The notes under the pieces were generated by a model that was not told the DNA's origin, ran no database searches, and saw only the letters and a list, made by a program, of their open reading frames with translations. DNA of 64,000 nt from Megascapheus bottae (lineage: Eukaryota > Chordata > Mammalia > Rodentia > Geomyidae): NCBI GenBank assembly GCA_024803745.1, contig JANJXV010000013.1, positions 34,173,501 to 34,237,500 on the forward strand, written 5' to 3'. The first letter of the stretch is position 1; every line of letters starts with the position of its first letter. This document shows, piece by piece, positions 12,215 to 23,649 of this stretch. Position numbers and translations under genes: made by a program.

Positions 12215-12262
12215 AGCCTACTGGGTAGTTAGAATTACAGGAGTGAGCCACTGGCATCCTTT
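12212..12262 (-). repeat. Fragment of B1-type SINE head
   Basis: The plus strand reads as the complement of a B1/7SL head (TACTGGGTAGTTAGAATTAC, then AGGAGTGAGCCACTGGC). Only about 50 bp remain, directly joined to the 5' end of the neighbouring L1. Its tail half is not found on the far side of the L1, so this is not a simple L1-into-SINE insertion. Confidence 0.6.
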
Positions 12263-12551
12263 GAACTAGAATACATTTTTTAAAAGAAAGTACTGGTGGT
12301 AGGGGGAAAGCCAAATAGAAAATGTAAAGGAACGAACATGGTAAAATGGAACAGAAAAGCTTATTGAGATAGCTTGGGAAGTAGCCGGATGAAGGAGAGT
12401 CACAGAAAAGGTGAGAGTGATAAAGGTATAACAAGAAGCATGGATTGATGAACAAGTCAAAATGAAATCTTACACAACTAATTTTTTTAAATCACACTGG
12501 GAAAAAGAAAACAGATCAGATACCCAAGTGCAAAGCGATAACAGCTATCTT

Positions 12552-12862
12552 TTTTTTCTTTTTCTTGTAATGCATAGAGTTACAGTTATATTCACCAGAT
12601 AGAAGCTGCATTACTTCTCACACATTGATACCTCTTCTCATGTTTTTCCCCATTTCTTCCCCCCACCCCCTCCCAATCATTTTGTTTCCCCCCTTCCCTT
12701 TCCTATTTCAAATAAACAAATAAACCTATATACAATATACCAGGTAACAAAGTCAGATACTGTAACAATATTAGATTAACCAAAAGGCAACAAAAGAGAA
12801 GAGAAATAACATAGTACGTTAAGAATACAGCCATACCACCCTGAACTCGTCTGATCTGGTTT
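12552..12862 (-). mobile_element. Short L1 3' insertion fused to a 5S rRNA fragment
   Basis: A 3'-UTR-only L1 copy (minus) runs from a T-rich end at 12552 to about 12828. It is followed, still inside the same insertion, by about 33 bp of 5S rRNA sequence on the plus strand: GCCATACCACCCTGAA, then CTCGTCTGATCT, with about 10 bases of the usual 5S missing between. Identical 15-bp target-site duplications, GATAACAGCTATCTT, lie at 12537-12551 and 12863-12877, so L1 and 5S pieces were inserted in one event. See Part 2. Confidence 0.85.
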
Positions 12863-12935
12863 GATAACAGCTATCTTAAACACTTTGCTCTAATGCATTA
12901 ATTTAGCTGGTACAAAGAAAATATGAAAGACAAGA

Positions 12936-13171
12936 TTCTTTTTTCAGACAATAGGATTGAGCTCTGAGCCTGGGCACAGTCCTTGACCTCATTTTCTCAA
13001 AGCTAGTGCTCTACCACTTTGAGCCACAGCATCACTTCTGGTTTTCTGGTAGTAAGGTGTAGATATGAGTCTCCTATTAACCTCTGCTACCCAGACTGGC
13101 TTTGAACAGTGGTTTTCAGATTGCAGCCTCTTGAATAGCTAGGATTAAGTGTGAGCCACTAGTGCCCAGCA
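12936..13171 (-). mobile_element. B1/ID-type fused SINE
   Basis: Minus copy, head end at right (AATAGCTAGGATTAAGTGTG), tail end at left with T-run. Confidence 0.9.
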
Positions 13172-14190
13172 GAAACAAGATTTTTATGACAATCCAAGCA
13201 GCATTTTTTTCAATTAGCAATTTTGTTTCAAATTTGAAGTATTTAATTAACAAGAAGGAAAACATTTGACCCAACATTTATAAAAATCTGACCTTGTTCT
13301 GTAGAAAATGGCCTTCCATGTCAACTTTTTGAAATTGATCAGGTATCTGTTGACTTGTGGAGTTTAAATTTGTTGGAAATCCCTCACAAACTTCCCAACT
13401 AAGAAGAGTAAAATATTTTAATTATTTTGGTTACATATAAAACATTTAAGTATAATGTTTTTACTAGCCTAATAACTCCTAAGTAAGAAAAAATATCTAC
13501 TGCATAATCTTTTAAAACAGAAATTTGTAAAATGCCATGGTTTTTATAATTGGGAAACAAAAAACGTTTTTAAATATTTTAATTATTTACTGGGAGATTC
13601 TGTGCCTGAGTATTGATAGAACAACAAAACAAGAAAGTATTTTCAATCACTTGTGGAAATCATCTTCCTGTGTTCCAAATACACTAGGCTATGAATAATA
13701 AGAGGTATTTTTATGCTTATAATGGTTGGACTACAAAAACTAGTTCAGTATTTTCAGGAAAGCCTCAGTTTAATGAGTATCAGGAAAAAAGCTAAAGAGC
13801 TTATATTCCATTCTTAGTTTAGAAAAATCACTTACTTTAATGTGACTCAACCTTATATTTATAAAAATGAACTGACTCATCACTAATGTTAAAGTCTACC
13901 AGACAGCATGCTACACAGCAGAAACCAATCCTGTTGCTACTAGTAGATATTTTTAGCAATATTTTGAGAGATATGAAAAATGAGAACATAATTTTAAGAT
14001 TGTAAAAAATTCATTTTACACAGTAGAAAGAAAATTCAAATGGAATATAGAAAGTATGTATCTAATAAAATTGTTTTGCATTAAATAAAAATAGCACCAC
14101 GCTGTTGGCTTAGGATGCAGATCTAATTTTAATAATTTCAAATAAAACTGCATTCATTGTACCTCAGGAAGCAGAATTAAAAAGGACTAA
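13172..14190. other. Intronic sequence, nothing identified
   Basis: AT-rich, no repeat or exon recognised. Confidence 0.5.
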
Positions 14191-14195
14191 ATCAA

Positions 14196-14275
14196 AGACA
14201 GAGGCTGGAGCTCAGTGGTAGAGCACTTTCCTTGCACGCAAAAATGCCCTAGGTTCAGTCCCCAGCACTAGAGTT
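14196..14275 (+). mobile_element. Classic rodent ID element
   Basis: GGAGCTCAGTGGTAGAGCAC, CCTTGCACGCA and GGTTCAGTCCCCAGCACTAG match the rodent ID core, without the second half present in the dominant SINE. G-rich 3' flank instead of a clean A-tail. Confidence 0.85.
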
Positions 14276-15219
14276 GGTGGGGTGGGGCCAGTCAGGAGGG
14301 GTGGGGGAGACTATAAGAATTAACACTATATATTCTAGATCGAATTAAGGAAAAGGGTTAGGCCTGCTTGACAGTTTGAACAATTAAATTTTAAATCTTA
14401 CAAATGAAAAATGCTTACTAAAAATAGAATGCTGATGAATTCTTTTCTCTGTTTAAAGAGAAAGAATGAGAAGAAACAGATTCCAATCTTGCATGCAAAA
14501 TATAAGCAGTCATTGGGAGAAAGAACTGTTTTTCAAGCAGGTCCATCAAGGAGTAAAATGTTATGTCCTTCCAGACATATTTAGTGATAGGTTGTCACTG
14601 ATCGGACTGTGCAACTCTCATCAGCCTGATTTTGCTGCTCTAGGCATGTGGTCTACTTCAGCCTTTTCAATGGCATATTAAGGAGACCTATAATTTGTTA
14701 AATTATACAATGTTAAAGTGAGAGAAAATCTTCTAGTTAAATAATCTATCCTAGTACCAATACTGAAATGTCTTAAGATGTTGCTCACTGGTCATATTAT
14801 TTCCACGTCAGTTTTATTTTAAATTTAATTTAAATAAAACTAAAATTCAGTTCCTTAGTCCCACTAGCCATATTTCAAGTTCTCATTTGTCACTGAGTGC
14901 ATTTCTGTCTTCATTGACTACACCAGTTAAGCAATGGGCTCATGAACTGTGATGATCCAGGTTAGAATCCTGGCTCTACCATGTACCAGCTGCCTCTTTA
15001 GTTTTCATTTCTGTCTCTGAAACAAAAATGCTGTAATAGTTGAGTAATAGGGAATCATGGTACTAAAAATAATCATGTTGAGGATTAAAGATTCTTACTC
15101 TTCATCTGTAACTTGCTTGGCCTATTGTCAAAACTCAGCAAATGCCAGTTTCCTTATTAGAGATTCTGACATATTTCTGCTCATGGACAATCATGACCAG
15201 AGATTAGGCTACACTTTCT

Positions 15220-15324
15220 TTTTTCATATATTTTATTGTAATTAATAGAAGAGTTATATTATATTCACCAGATAGAAGGTGCATTACTTTACATACATTG
15301 ACACCCTTTCTCATGTCTTGAACG
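15220..15324 (-). mobile_element. Very short L1 3' end insertion (105 bp)
   Basis: Only the last part of the L1 3' UTR (complement of TTTTATTGTAATTAATAGAA and what follows) is present, between perfect 14-bp target-site duplications AGGCTACACTTTCT at 15206-15219 and 15325-15338. It lies about 400 bp from the donor of the 15718 exon, in the downstream intron. Confidence 0.88.
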
Positions 15325-15717
15325 AGGCTACACTTTCTAATTCTCAAACTCTTCCTCTACTCTTCACTATCACTAACTGTCCAGCAAATTGCTTCTATTT
15401 TACTTTTATTGTCATCAAATCAAATCTCTATGTGAGTGCACAAAAAGAGAGAATATAATTCTGTATTTTAATTAATTTACTTAAGATTGTTAACTTAGAG
15501 ATAACCACTAAAACCACCTTTCACATTTCAAACAAAATGACCACTCTGCAAAAAAGTATGTGAGCGCTAAGTGTTTTGGGTACAACTTCATTATACCTTG
15601 AAATAAGTGAACCTAGGAAATAATTGCTTAAAGGCAATTCATAGAACATATTTTAGTGTTTAAAAAAAACACTAAATTAGGTGATAGATTACTTTAATCA
15701 GACACAAATTAAGTTAC

Positions 15718-15843
15718 TTTTCACATCCAGGTAGCAGAATAGCATTAGGATCCATCGAGGCCTTACAGGCAACTCTCACGCCGCTTCTGGCAAATGCAGT
15801 CACTTGGTGAAAAGTCAAACTCAAGACAGGGCTTACTGGAGAT
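15718..15843 (-). CDS. DCDC1: DCDC1 exon after DCX-like domain (126 nt)
   Basis: The acceptor is GATTTCATTTTCCAG and the donor is GAAAA followed by GTAACT (weaker than average). One base completes the codon from the previous exon (AG plus A, Arg), then SPVSPVLSLTFHQVTAFARS, GVRVACKASMDPNAILLPGC and E follow, leaving two bases. It is open through its length in the required phase. Content is mixed hydrophobic with two Cys and looks like the start of a further folded unit. The next exon must begin in phase 2; I could not find it with confidence. If the donor were skipped, the reading would stop at once (AAG TAA), so a C-terminal isoform ending here is possible. Confidence 0.8.
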
Positions 15844-18582
15844 CTGGAAAATGAAATCTATCTGCAGATCATACATATACTTAAATTTTAACACAAAGCA
15901 ACAATAAGATACACAGTAATTAGTGTCTAATAAAATCTATAAATAAGTGAATTCCTTATTATATAGCAAACTGATACCATAGTGACATCTGAAATGGACA
16001 TTTTATTTTGTTTTGCTGACAGTATAAATGTGTTGAGAATAACTGGGAGGTAAGTATTTTTAAAAAATAATTGCAATGATGAGAACATTGCGAGGAATAT
16101 TGTTGTTTACATAATGTTCATTTTGCATGCATTTATGTTGTTCTGATTTAATTTTCATACTATAAATTTTAGGAAAATTGTTTCAGGTGAATTTGAGAAG
16201 TAAAATCAAATCAAAAACATTTCATAAATTTGAAGGATTAGTCATGATTTGGAAAATGAGTCACTTTTCTCTAAATTAGTGACAGATTTGCTATATAACT
16301 TTAGAAGACAGCCATATCATCTGTACAGCTTGATCCAAAAATATTTCCGTGAATCTAATGATTAGGAGACAAACAAATTTAGAAAATGGGACAATCTACA
16401 AGAAAGTTGTATGGATTCTTGAAAAGGAAAATATCCATATCATAGAAAAAAAATAAAGAGAGAGAGACTATTTTAAGTTTAAGATGTATTAAGAGCAAAT
16501 ATTTAGATTAAAGATGTATTAAGAGTATTTAAGATTTAAGATGACTATCAAAAGTAGCCTAATGCCATACAGGAAGTTTATTACCAAAAGCCAGAAAGTA
16601 CATTTTAGGCAGCTTGAACACAGACTGTCTATTACATGATAGCATGTTATTAGTGACTTCATTGGATATCATGAGGTAGCTATATTGAAGAAAGACCTGT
16701 GTTCCAGCTAACTAAAACACTCAGGAGTGCAATTGTGCTTATTGTCTAGAATTGCTTTCAAACTATTCAAGAGAAAAGGGAGGTATAAAGTAGATAACAA
16801 ATATGGAAAACTCTTTAAATTGGGGGATCCAGGTGAGGAGTTAATAGAGATTTACTGTACTATGCTTGCAACTCATCAAAGATTTAAATTTTTCAAGATA
16901 AAAATTTTGGGGGAAAGGCAAAAATAGGACAAAATCATCTTTAGAAAAGAAGTAATCTCACCCTCACTTTCATAAATTATCTATAGTGTAAATTAAACAT
17001 GCTAGAATTACTTCCTGAAAATGAATACTTTATTATAAATTCACATTTTCTCAATGTACTTTGAACTAGGTGAAAATAACTTCTTAGACACAACAATTTT
17101 AAGTTATTATCATGACAAAATGTTACAATGGTTGCTTGCACTTTGTATCAGACTAGTGCTTTATTTTCAAAACTAGAACAGAATGTATTATCTTCTTAAA
17201 GGAACAATGAATTACAAATGCCTTATAAATCTTTCTTTCCCACTCCAACAGCCAGCTGATTTTGGAATATTCTAGATTATTTGCATATTACTAATCACCC
17301 CACAAATATGATATAAGCTAAGAAAAGTATTTAATCTACTTAAACTGATACGTCTCAGCAAAGTAATCAAAAATGTCAAAATTAGTTATTGTTCTTATTC
17401 GGACAATAATACCAGGAAGAAATAATAATGGCTTGGATCTTATCAATCCAAGAGCTTGCTAAATTTTTCCAAAAGTCTTGGTAATTTAAAATTTTACTAC
17501 TATTTTCTATTATTGTTTAAAACAATTCAATTAACAGCATAATTACATTATATTTTGAAATTTGCTTCTGAGAGAAAGCCTTATCTCTTACTAGGACATT
17601 TTTAATTCTTAATTTATACAACACAGAAAATAAGTAAGCATTTGAAAATAATTAAACACGTATACTACAGATTCAGATGACATAAAAATATTTTAATATG
17701 CTATCACAAATTATCCTATCAACCTCTTCCTATACCTTCATGGATTTCTGGGGAGATTTATGTTTCAGTACTTGAAATTTTGACTCATTGAAGAAATAGG
17801 AAATCTAATCAGCCCACAATTCTGTAAAGATTTAGGTTAGTCTATGCTATTTTCCATGATAAATTTACATATGATCAAATGATCTAGTATGTGCAAAATT
17901 ATTTTCCTTATTCTTTCCTACAGCTAAATAATGAGCTAAGAAAATTAAAAATAGGCAGAAGAATGTGTTTAAGTTTCCTGACATGCAAATGTAGAGTTCA
18001 TTCAGATGTATCCTGTCAAAATATGCATAAATTTCCCAGATAGTCAACACAACAGCCCAGTTCATCAGTGCCTGTATTCCACGGCCCTTTTCTCTCTTCA
18101 GAAATACAGATAATTTTATGCAGGAATTTACCAATCTACAAAAAAATTACACAATGCTCAGCAATAACCAGTAATTACTGTGGGATAATGTAAGGCACGT
18201 TTGAGGAATATAACTTTGATAGGATAAGGCTTACAAGCTTTACCAATTTGTCTTTAGTTGGCTTGTCACTGGTGCTTAAAAGGTTAAGACTTTATTTGTG
18301 AAAACATAGAGAGATACTGGGGAATCATGTTGTCTACAGCTTCATAAATCTTGCTTAAGATCCTTTTCAATTACCATCCATTTCTCCTTTAAAAAGGGAC
18401 AAAAAAATAGAGGAGTGGAAGCAGGTCAGGGCAGTGTGCGACAATGACAGTGTGATGGGCTTGGGCCCCCCGTGGCGTTTCCATCTGCTATCATTAAGGT
18501 GACTACTCAGACATGAACAAATCCCTCTTGCTGTGCTGACAGGCAGACTTCAAGAACTATGACAAGGCATTAAGACAGAAAG
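15844..18582. other. Intron between the 18848 and 15843 exons
   Basis: Largely repeat-free AT-rich DNA. Small internal repeats (AAGATGTATTAAGAG twice near 16480-16530). No recognisable element; 18420-18560 is GC-richer. Confidence 0.6.
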
Positions 18583-18620
18583 TCAGAGAGAGCGAGAGAG
18601 AGCGAGAGAGAGCGAGAGAG

Positions 18621-18676
<56 letters not shown>
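18583..18676. repeat. (GAGAGAGC)n / (GA)n microsatellite
   Basis: Three to four copies of an eight-base GAGAGAGC-type unit lead into about 50 bp of pure GA. On the transcribed strand of DCDC1 this is a pyrimidine tract about 170 bp past the donor of the 18848 exon. Confidence 0.95.
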
Positions 18677-18678
<2 letters not shown>

Positions 18679-18847
18679 GTCATATTCCATTCCATAAAAA
18701 ATACTGTCTCAAAATAGGCTCCTGAAATTTTATTGGAATTCAAAAATTTTAATAATTTTCCTAAAAGGTGATTGTTGACTTCTCTTAAATAGATTAGTTC
18801 ACCCCTGGAGAGATGGAAGGCAGACAGAATAAATCCCTCTGTCCTAC

Positions 18848-19011
18848 CTGTATGTTGCACCATAAGAGACCCAGACCTTTTGCTCATTCTTCAGCAGAAG
18901 TGGATCCTTAATTTCTTGACCACGCTCATCAAAAAGCCGGGTAGGAGAAAAATTGAGGCCTGGTGGCTTGATGGAAGAAGCTTGAAGCCTTTGGTGAATC
19001 TTCAGAAATAA
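18848..19011 (-). CDS. DCDC1: DCDC1 exon, helix and C-terminal half of DCX-like domain (164 nt)
   Basis: The acceptor is TCTCCCTCCCCTCCACCAG and the donor is ACATACAG followed by GTAGGA. It enters in phase 0 and exits in phase 2. It begins LFLKIHQRLQASSIKPPGLN and carries the hallmark end of a doublecortin domain: RLFDERGQEIKDPLLLKNEQ followed by KVWVSYGATY. The pattern L-F-D-x-x-G-x-x-I then L-x-x-x-x-x-V-W-V-S-Y-G corresponds to the family's conserved strand-turn-strand and final strand. This exon is the main basis for naming the gene. DCDC1 (including former DCDC5) is described in the literature, from memory, as a multi-DCX protein linked to dynein-dependent transport to the midbody. A GA-type microsatellite lies about 170 bp into the downstream intron. 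Confidence 0.88.
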
Positions 19012-21907
19012 CTGGTGGAGGGGAGGGAGATGAAGAAGAACAATAACCTAAAACGTGAACCTCTATAATAAACTGTCTCTACTCTGTAACAAATGAAGTC
19101 CAAACAAATGATAATTAAATTCATATAGAATGTTTAAAGAAGTGTGAAATGACAGCAATGTTTAGCTCTGTGTAAAGTAACAAAATGAGCATAGGCTTTT
19201 AACCAGCAGGGGGTGCCACAGGCTTGTGATTGAGCTCTGACCCTTTGGCACAGCAACTGAAAGCAGATGTGTCCTTCTCACAGAAAGAGCATTTAGCAGC
19301 TGCTTGCTCTAACCATCCTTGTTGATAAGGGCTAGGCTTTTCTTATCTGAGCTACACATTTCATTAGGGCCTTCCAGACTAGGTTAAAGTTTTGCAACAG
19401 ACAATGACTGTCCCTGTTTCTAGCAAACCTCAGGTTATGGCAGCCAAATTCACCACTTAGAGTACTGCAAAAATTGGCAAGAACCTCAGGCTTAGTTGAC
19501 TGGTGTTGAACTCTTTTATTTGCAATCCCGGCAACTTGTGACCATCTACAGTAATGGCTATTTTCAAATTGTGGATTAGGCATTACTGGAAGTATGAAGT
19601 ATTTTACACAACAGCTTTGTGCTTGTCTTCAGATAGTATAAGCTGTGAAGGCATTCCTCATTTAAGGCATACTTCTTATCTGAAATAAATCTACCTGAAC
19701 TGCGCCACATGGCTATTTAAGAAGGCGTCTTTTCATTATTACCCGTCACCTTTGTTTCAGTGTTCCAGCCCCTGCTCTTTCTTGCTCTGTACCCCACACT
19801 ATCCATCATTCTGGTTTCCCCCTCCCCAGCCTTCTGTCACAGGCTTCCTTTTCTTCTCTCCCTTGTCAGTTTTTGTGTCTCTCAATTTTTGTTATTTTTT
19901 AATCCCTGCAGGGCATGGATATAGTTGTGGATTTCTTTGTGTAGCTCCTTTTATTAATTTCCATTGAAAATATATTACAAAATACCCAAAGCCGAATTTC
20001 AGAGAAAAAAAGAAAGAAAAGTTGGCCTTTGATCTCTGGTATCTCATGAATTACCTATAAATTCTTGGCTTAGTAAAACAATTTAATCACGAATGATAGT
20101 TGTAGAATGTATAAGAATTACACTTTATCCTGAAGATAAAGAATTCTATCTCCAATGCCATTGATTTCACTGGCTCTACAGTGACTAGAGTTTTCATTTA
20201 ACATAGGAGAACTGGAAATGATAAATTTTTATAAATAATTTCATTAGCATTAGTTCTCATCCTGCAGAGACAAACGCTGTGACTTAAAAATGATGATTAC
20301 TGGCCTCTTCGGCTGAATAAGAAGCAACGCCATTAGTGAAAATCTGATTCTTTTTTTCAGTACTAGAGCCACAAAGCTATTCTGAAATCTACAGCCTGTA
20401 TTTCCAAAGCCCTACGTGTATTTCAGTGTGATCTCAACCCTTGAGCTTAGTTTGGCTGCTTTGCTATGATTTCAGAAGACATGTAATGCTGATCATTTTG
20501 TGAATCACAGGGATTTGGCTTTCAAGGCAGCACCTTTTAGTAAAGGGAAAAGATACAAAAGACCTGCTCTCACAAAGAAATGTGTGCTCCAAGGACAGGG
20601 ACGTGATCGTAGAGCACCTGACCGCTTAAACCAATTCACATTCACAGGAGTTGCATTGTAATCTCTATTTTCTCAACTTGGTGACAGACTGCCCTTTAGA
20701 TGTTCACAGATGAACATTCGGCAGCCTACAGGAGGTAAGGACCTCAGTGTCTTCCATCCTTAGGGCTGGGCTATGGAAACCAAAAATTGTGATAATCTTC
20801 TTTAAAGCTATCATCACCAGGCCTTTATAGGATAAAAATTCATTCAAGGATCTGAGAAGAGTATGAAACATCTTAAGCTAGTGATTGAGACAAGTGTTCA
20901 CACAAGAGGACAGACGTGGGTATCATAAGTGTCCTAACAAAGGTTTTATAATGCCCCATATTGAAGTTTTCCTTCAGATGTACTTACAAAATGAAGAAAA
21001 GCACAATTTCAAACACTAGTCAAAACACTTTCCTGTGATAACACCTTCCAGTGTGTGTGGTATAAATGACATCTTTGATTTTAGTATAGACTAAAACTGT
21101 GAGGGAAGAGGAGGTTGGTAGAAAATTCTAGGAGGGCTTTTGCCATAGTGGCGATTCTCAGGAATGTGATAGTAAAAAGAAACCAGTTAAGATTCTGGAT
21201 CTTTCTCTAATCAACCAAGGTAGTAATTCCTTGTTTCCTTTGGTTCTTGCTAATAATCCAGTGACAGCTTCCCAACACATATGCAATTTTTGTGATTGTC
21301 TATTAAGGCCAGATAATGGACACCACCTGGGAGAGGTAAATCTGGGATTGCTGAGCTGAAAGGGGCAAGACAGCACAAGTTTCAGAACAAAGATAAGGCA
21401 GGGGTGCCCAAAACACTGGTGTGCACTCGGGCGCATAACCCCAATTTGTAAACAACAGCGTGTTCAGTGTCCTTTTATGCAAGACAAAGCCTCAAAACAA
21501 AAGCTCTGAACGTGTTGGTTCTGCCTGAGAACTATCCTGGTTGTCTGGCAAATAAGCAAAGGTAAATGTGCCTAAGATAAACCAGCTGGACTTGTTCACA
21601 GTAGACATGACTAAGGCTACATAGTCACTCTGAGTTTAAAGATTAGAAATGCTGAAGACCTAGAGCCTTTCCTCCACTGAGTGTTTCTTTTCAGAGTGTA
21701 AAAAAGAGCAATCCTGATGGATCTAACCCAGGTCATTGCAGACAGATATCCAGCTACAAACCAAATGAAACTTGGGTCTCCTGTGTAAGATCAGTTTACC
21801 CAAGAGCAAATAACGGATCTTTTGCCAACAATTATTTAGATATAATCGTCTAAATTTATGTAACATGTAAAAAAACACTTAGAGTCATGGGTAAACATGA
21901 AACTCAC
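19012..21907. other. Intron between the 21908 and 19011 exons, repeat-free
   Basis: Almost 2.9 kb without any SINE or L1, unusual in this window. Contains a CTCF-like motif (19203) and a GC-richer block at 20280-20720. The lack of insertions suggests, but does not show, constraint. Confidence 0.55.
19203..19218 (+). promoter_or_regulatory. CTCF-like motif
   Basis: CCAGCAGGGGGTGCCA closely follows the CTCF core consensus (CCASYAGRKGGCRS) with few departures. It lies about 190 bp upstream of the 19011 exon in an unrepeated region. Motif only; occupancy unknown. Confidence 0.45.
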
Positions 21908-22009
21908 TCTTTGCATGATATCGCCAGTTTGAGTTAGATTATTAGACTCCAGATCTTTTTTACTGATGTAAACACGGGTCTCTCCAGTGGCTTTACCATT
22001 TTCAAAAAC
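21908..22009 (-). CDS. DCDC1: DCDC1 exon within DCX-like domain (102 nt)
   Basis: The acceptor is TTCATTTTTCAG and the donor is CAAAGA followed by GTGAGT. It has 34 codons, phase 0 at both ends: VFENGKATGETRVYISKKDL followed by residues ending TQTGDIMQR. In doublecortin domains a first strand and glycine turn are followed by a second strand (here RVYISKKDL) and then a helix; the helix continues in the next exon as LFLKIHQRLQ. The layout matches a DCX fold split over three exons. I see no stop or frameshift. The domain family binds microtubules or acts as a scaffold; which applies to this repeat cannot be told from sequence alone. Confidence 0.85.
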
Positions 22010-22224
22010 CTGAAAAATGAAAACACAATGAAAAATTAATAAATACCCTCACAGTGATATACTTACTTAAACAGAGATATACAAAGAGAACCACATAAAG
22101 CAAAGAATAGATATAAGTACATGGCAATGGAGATCAAGATTCCTAAACAGCAATACAAAAAATATAAAGAAAAGCCCAGCATCTGCCTTTGATTTTTTAC
22201 TCTTTTATCTGACCTATAGTCCCT

Positions 22225-22477
22225 AGAAACTTTTTCTTTTTTTTCTTTTTTTTTTTCCTTTTCTGCCAGTCCTGAGTCAGGGCCTGGGTACTGTCCTTGA
22301 GCTTTCTCCAGGCTAATGCTCTACCACTTGAGCCACAGCGCCACTTCCGGATTTCTGGTGGTTAATTAGAATAAGAGTCTCAGAACTTTTGTGCTCGGGT
22401 TGACTTTTAACTGTTTGCCTCAGATCACAGCTTCCTGAGTAGCTAGTATTACAGGTCTGAGCCACCAGTGCCCTGCA
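22225..22477 (-). mobile_element. B1/ID-type fused SINE
   Basis: Minus copy with long T-run at 22228-22258; lies about 220 bp upstream of the acceptor of the 22009 exon, inside the intron. Confidence 0.92.
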
Positions 22478-23472
22478 AAGAAAATGAAATAAAGAGATTA
22501 AGCCCCATGACCCACAAAAAAAAAAAAAGCATTTCAAATGTTTGTGAGGAATAGGTTCTTTATATTACCAAAGTGTTACAGTTACGTAAGTCAGGTAATG
22601 AGTGGACTTCTTTGGAACAGTGTTACTACTTCCCTCATTCTCTCCCTTGTTTTTCCTTCCCAACTTCCCCTACCCCCATCACATTGAGTAATTCACTTCC
22701 AACCTAGTGTCTGGTGGGTTTCACTGTTGTCCATTTTAAATGCATACATTCAACAAATTGTTGTGACTACAGAACACTTCATTAGGCCATGCTCACTGAA
22801 GGGAAACCTATACTAGCAAGTGTCCTGGTCCAAAGGATGCAAATAAACTAGGATCCCCAGAGCGGCTCCTCCAAAATGAGCCAACATCCTTCTCACCACC
22901 TGAAGGGGCCAAACAGAGTGTGCCACCCAGGGGCAGGGCAAAGGAGCACTATTGAATAATTTAACCTTGGTTGTTTTTATTCCTCCGAAATTTCTTTTCT
23001 TACTTTTTTGATATACTGTCTACATTGAGGTACCCATTTTATGTATTTCTAGTGCTATTTAGAGAAAAAACAATCTGGGATAATAACTGATTTCATAAAA
23101 TGAAGAAGACTATCTTCTATAATTTTGCCATAGTTCAAATTTTATCTCAGTAGTCTTAATACAGTTTGGGAAATAATGTGTTGCGAAAGTACTCCCTCAG
23201 TCTTTTCTGGGGAGTAGGCTGAGGAGGTGTCCTCTGGATTTATCACAGCTTATTTTCTTTAGGAGAGAGTCATCATGTCAAGAACAGCAGGTATCATTCC
23301 ACTCAGTGCTTTTCTTGAACTACTGATGAGTCACTGGAACCACTTCAGTTGGTTCTCAGTCCATTAATACTTCTTTCTCCACAGTGTCTTGACCTGAGAT
23401 TCTAAGAATATAATTCTGAGCCAAAAAAAAAAAATCTCCAGAACTGGTAGAGTAGAGCAAAAAAAAAAAAAA

Positions 23473-23649
23473 GTCACCGGAGCTGGTAGTGCTAGCATGC
23501 ATAAAGACCTAGGTTCAATTCCTTGGTACCATATACACAGAAAAAACCAGAAGTGATGCGGTGGCTCTAGTAGTAGAGCACTAGCCTTGAGAAAGTCCAA
23601 GGACAGGGTGCAGGCCCTGAATTCAAGTCCCAGGACTGGCAAAAAAAAA
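23473..23649 (+). mobile_element. Dimeric tRNA-derived SINE, head degraded
   Basis: Plus copy lacking most of the A-box; GGTTCAATTCC and the ID-like right half are clear. A separate A-run precedes it. Confidence 0.88.

Noticed and set aside
12829..12862. A 5S rRNA gene
   Set aside because: Only about 33 bp with an internal deletion; it is part of an L1 insertion.
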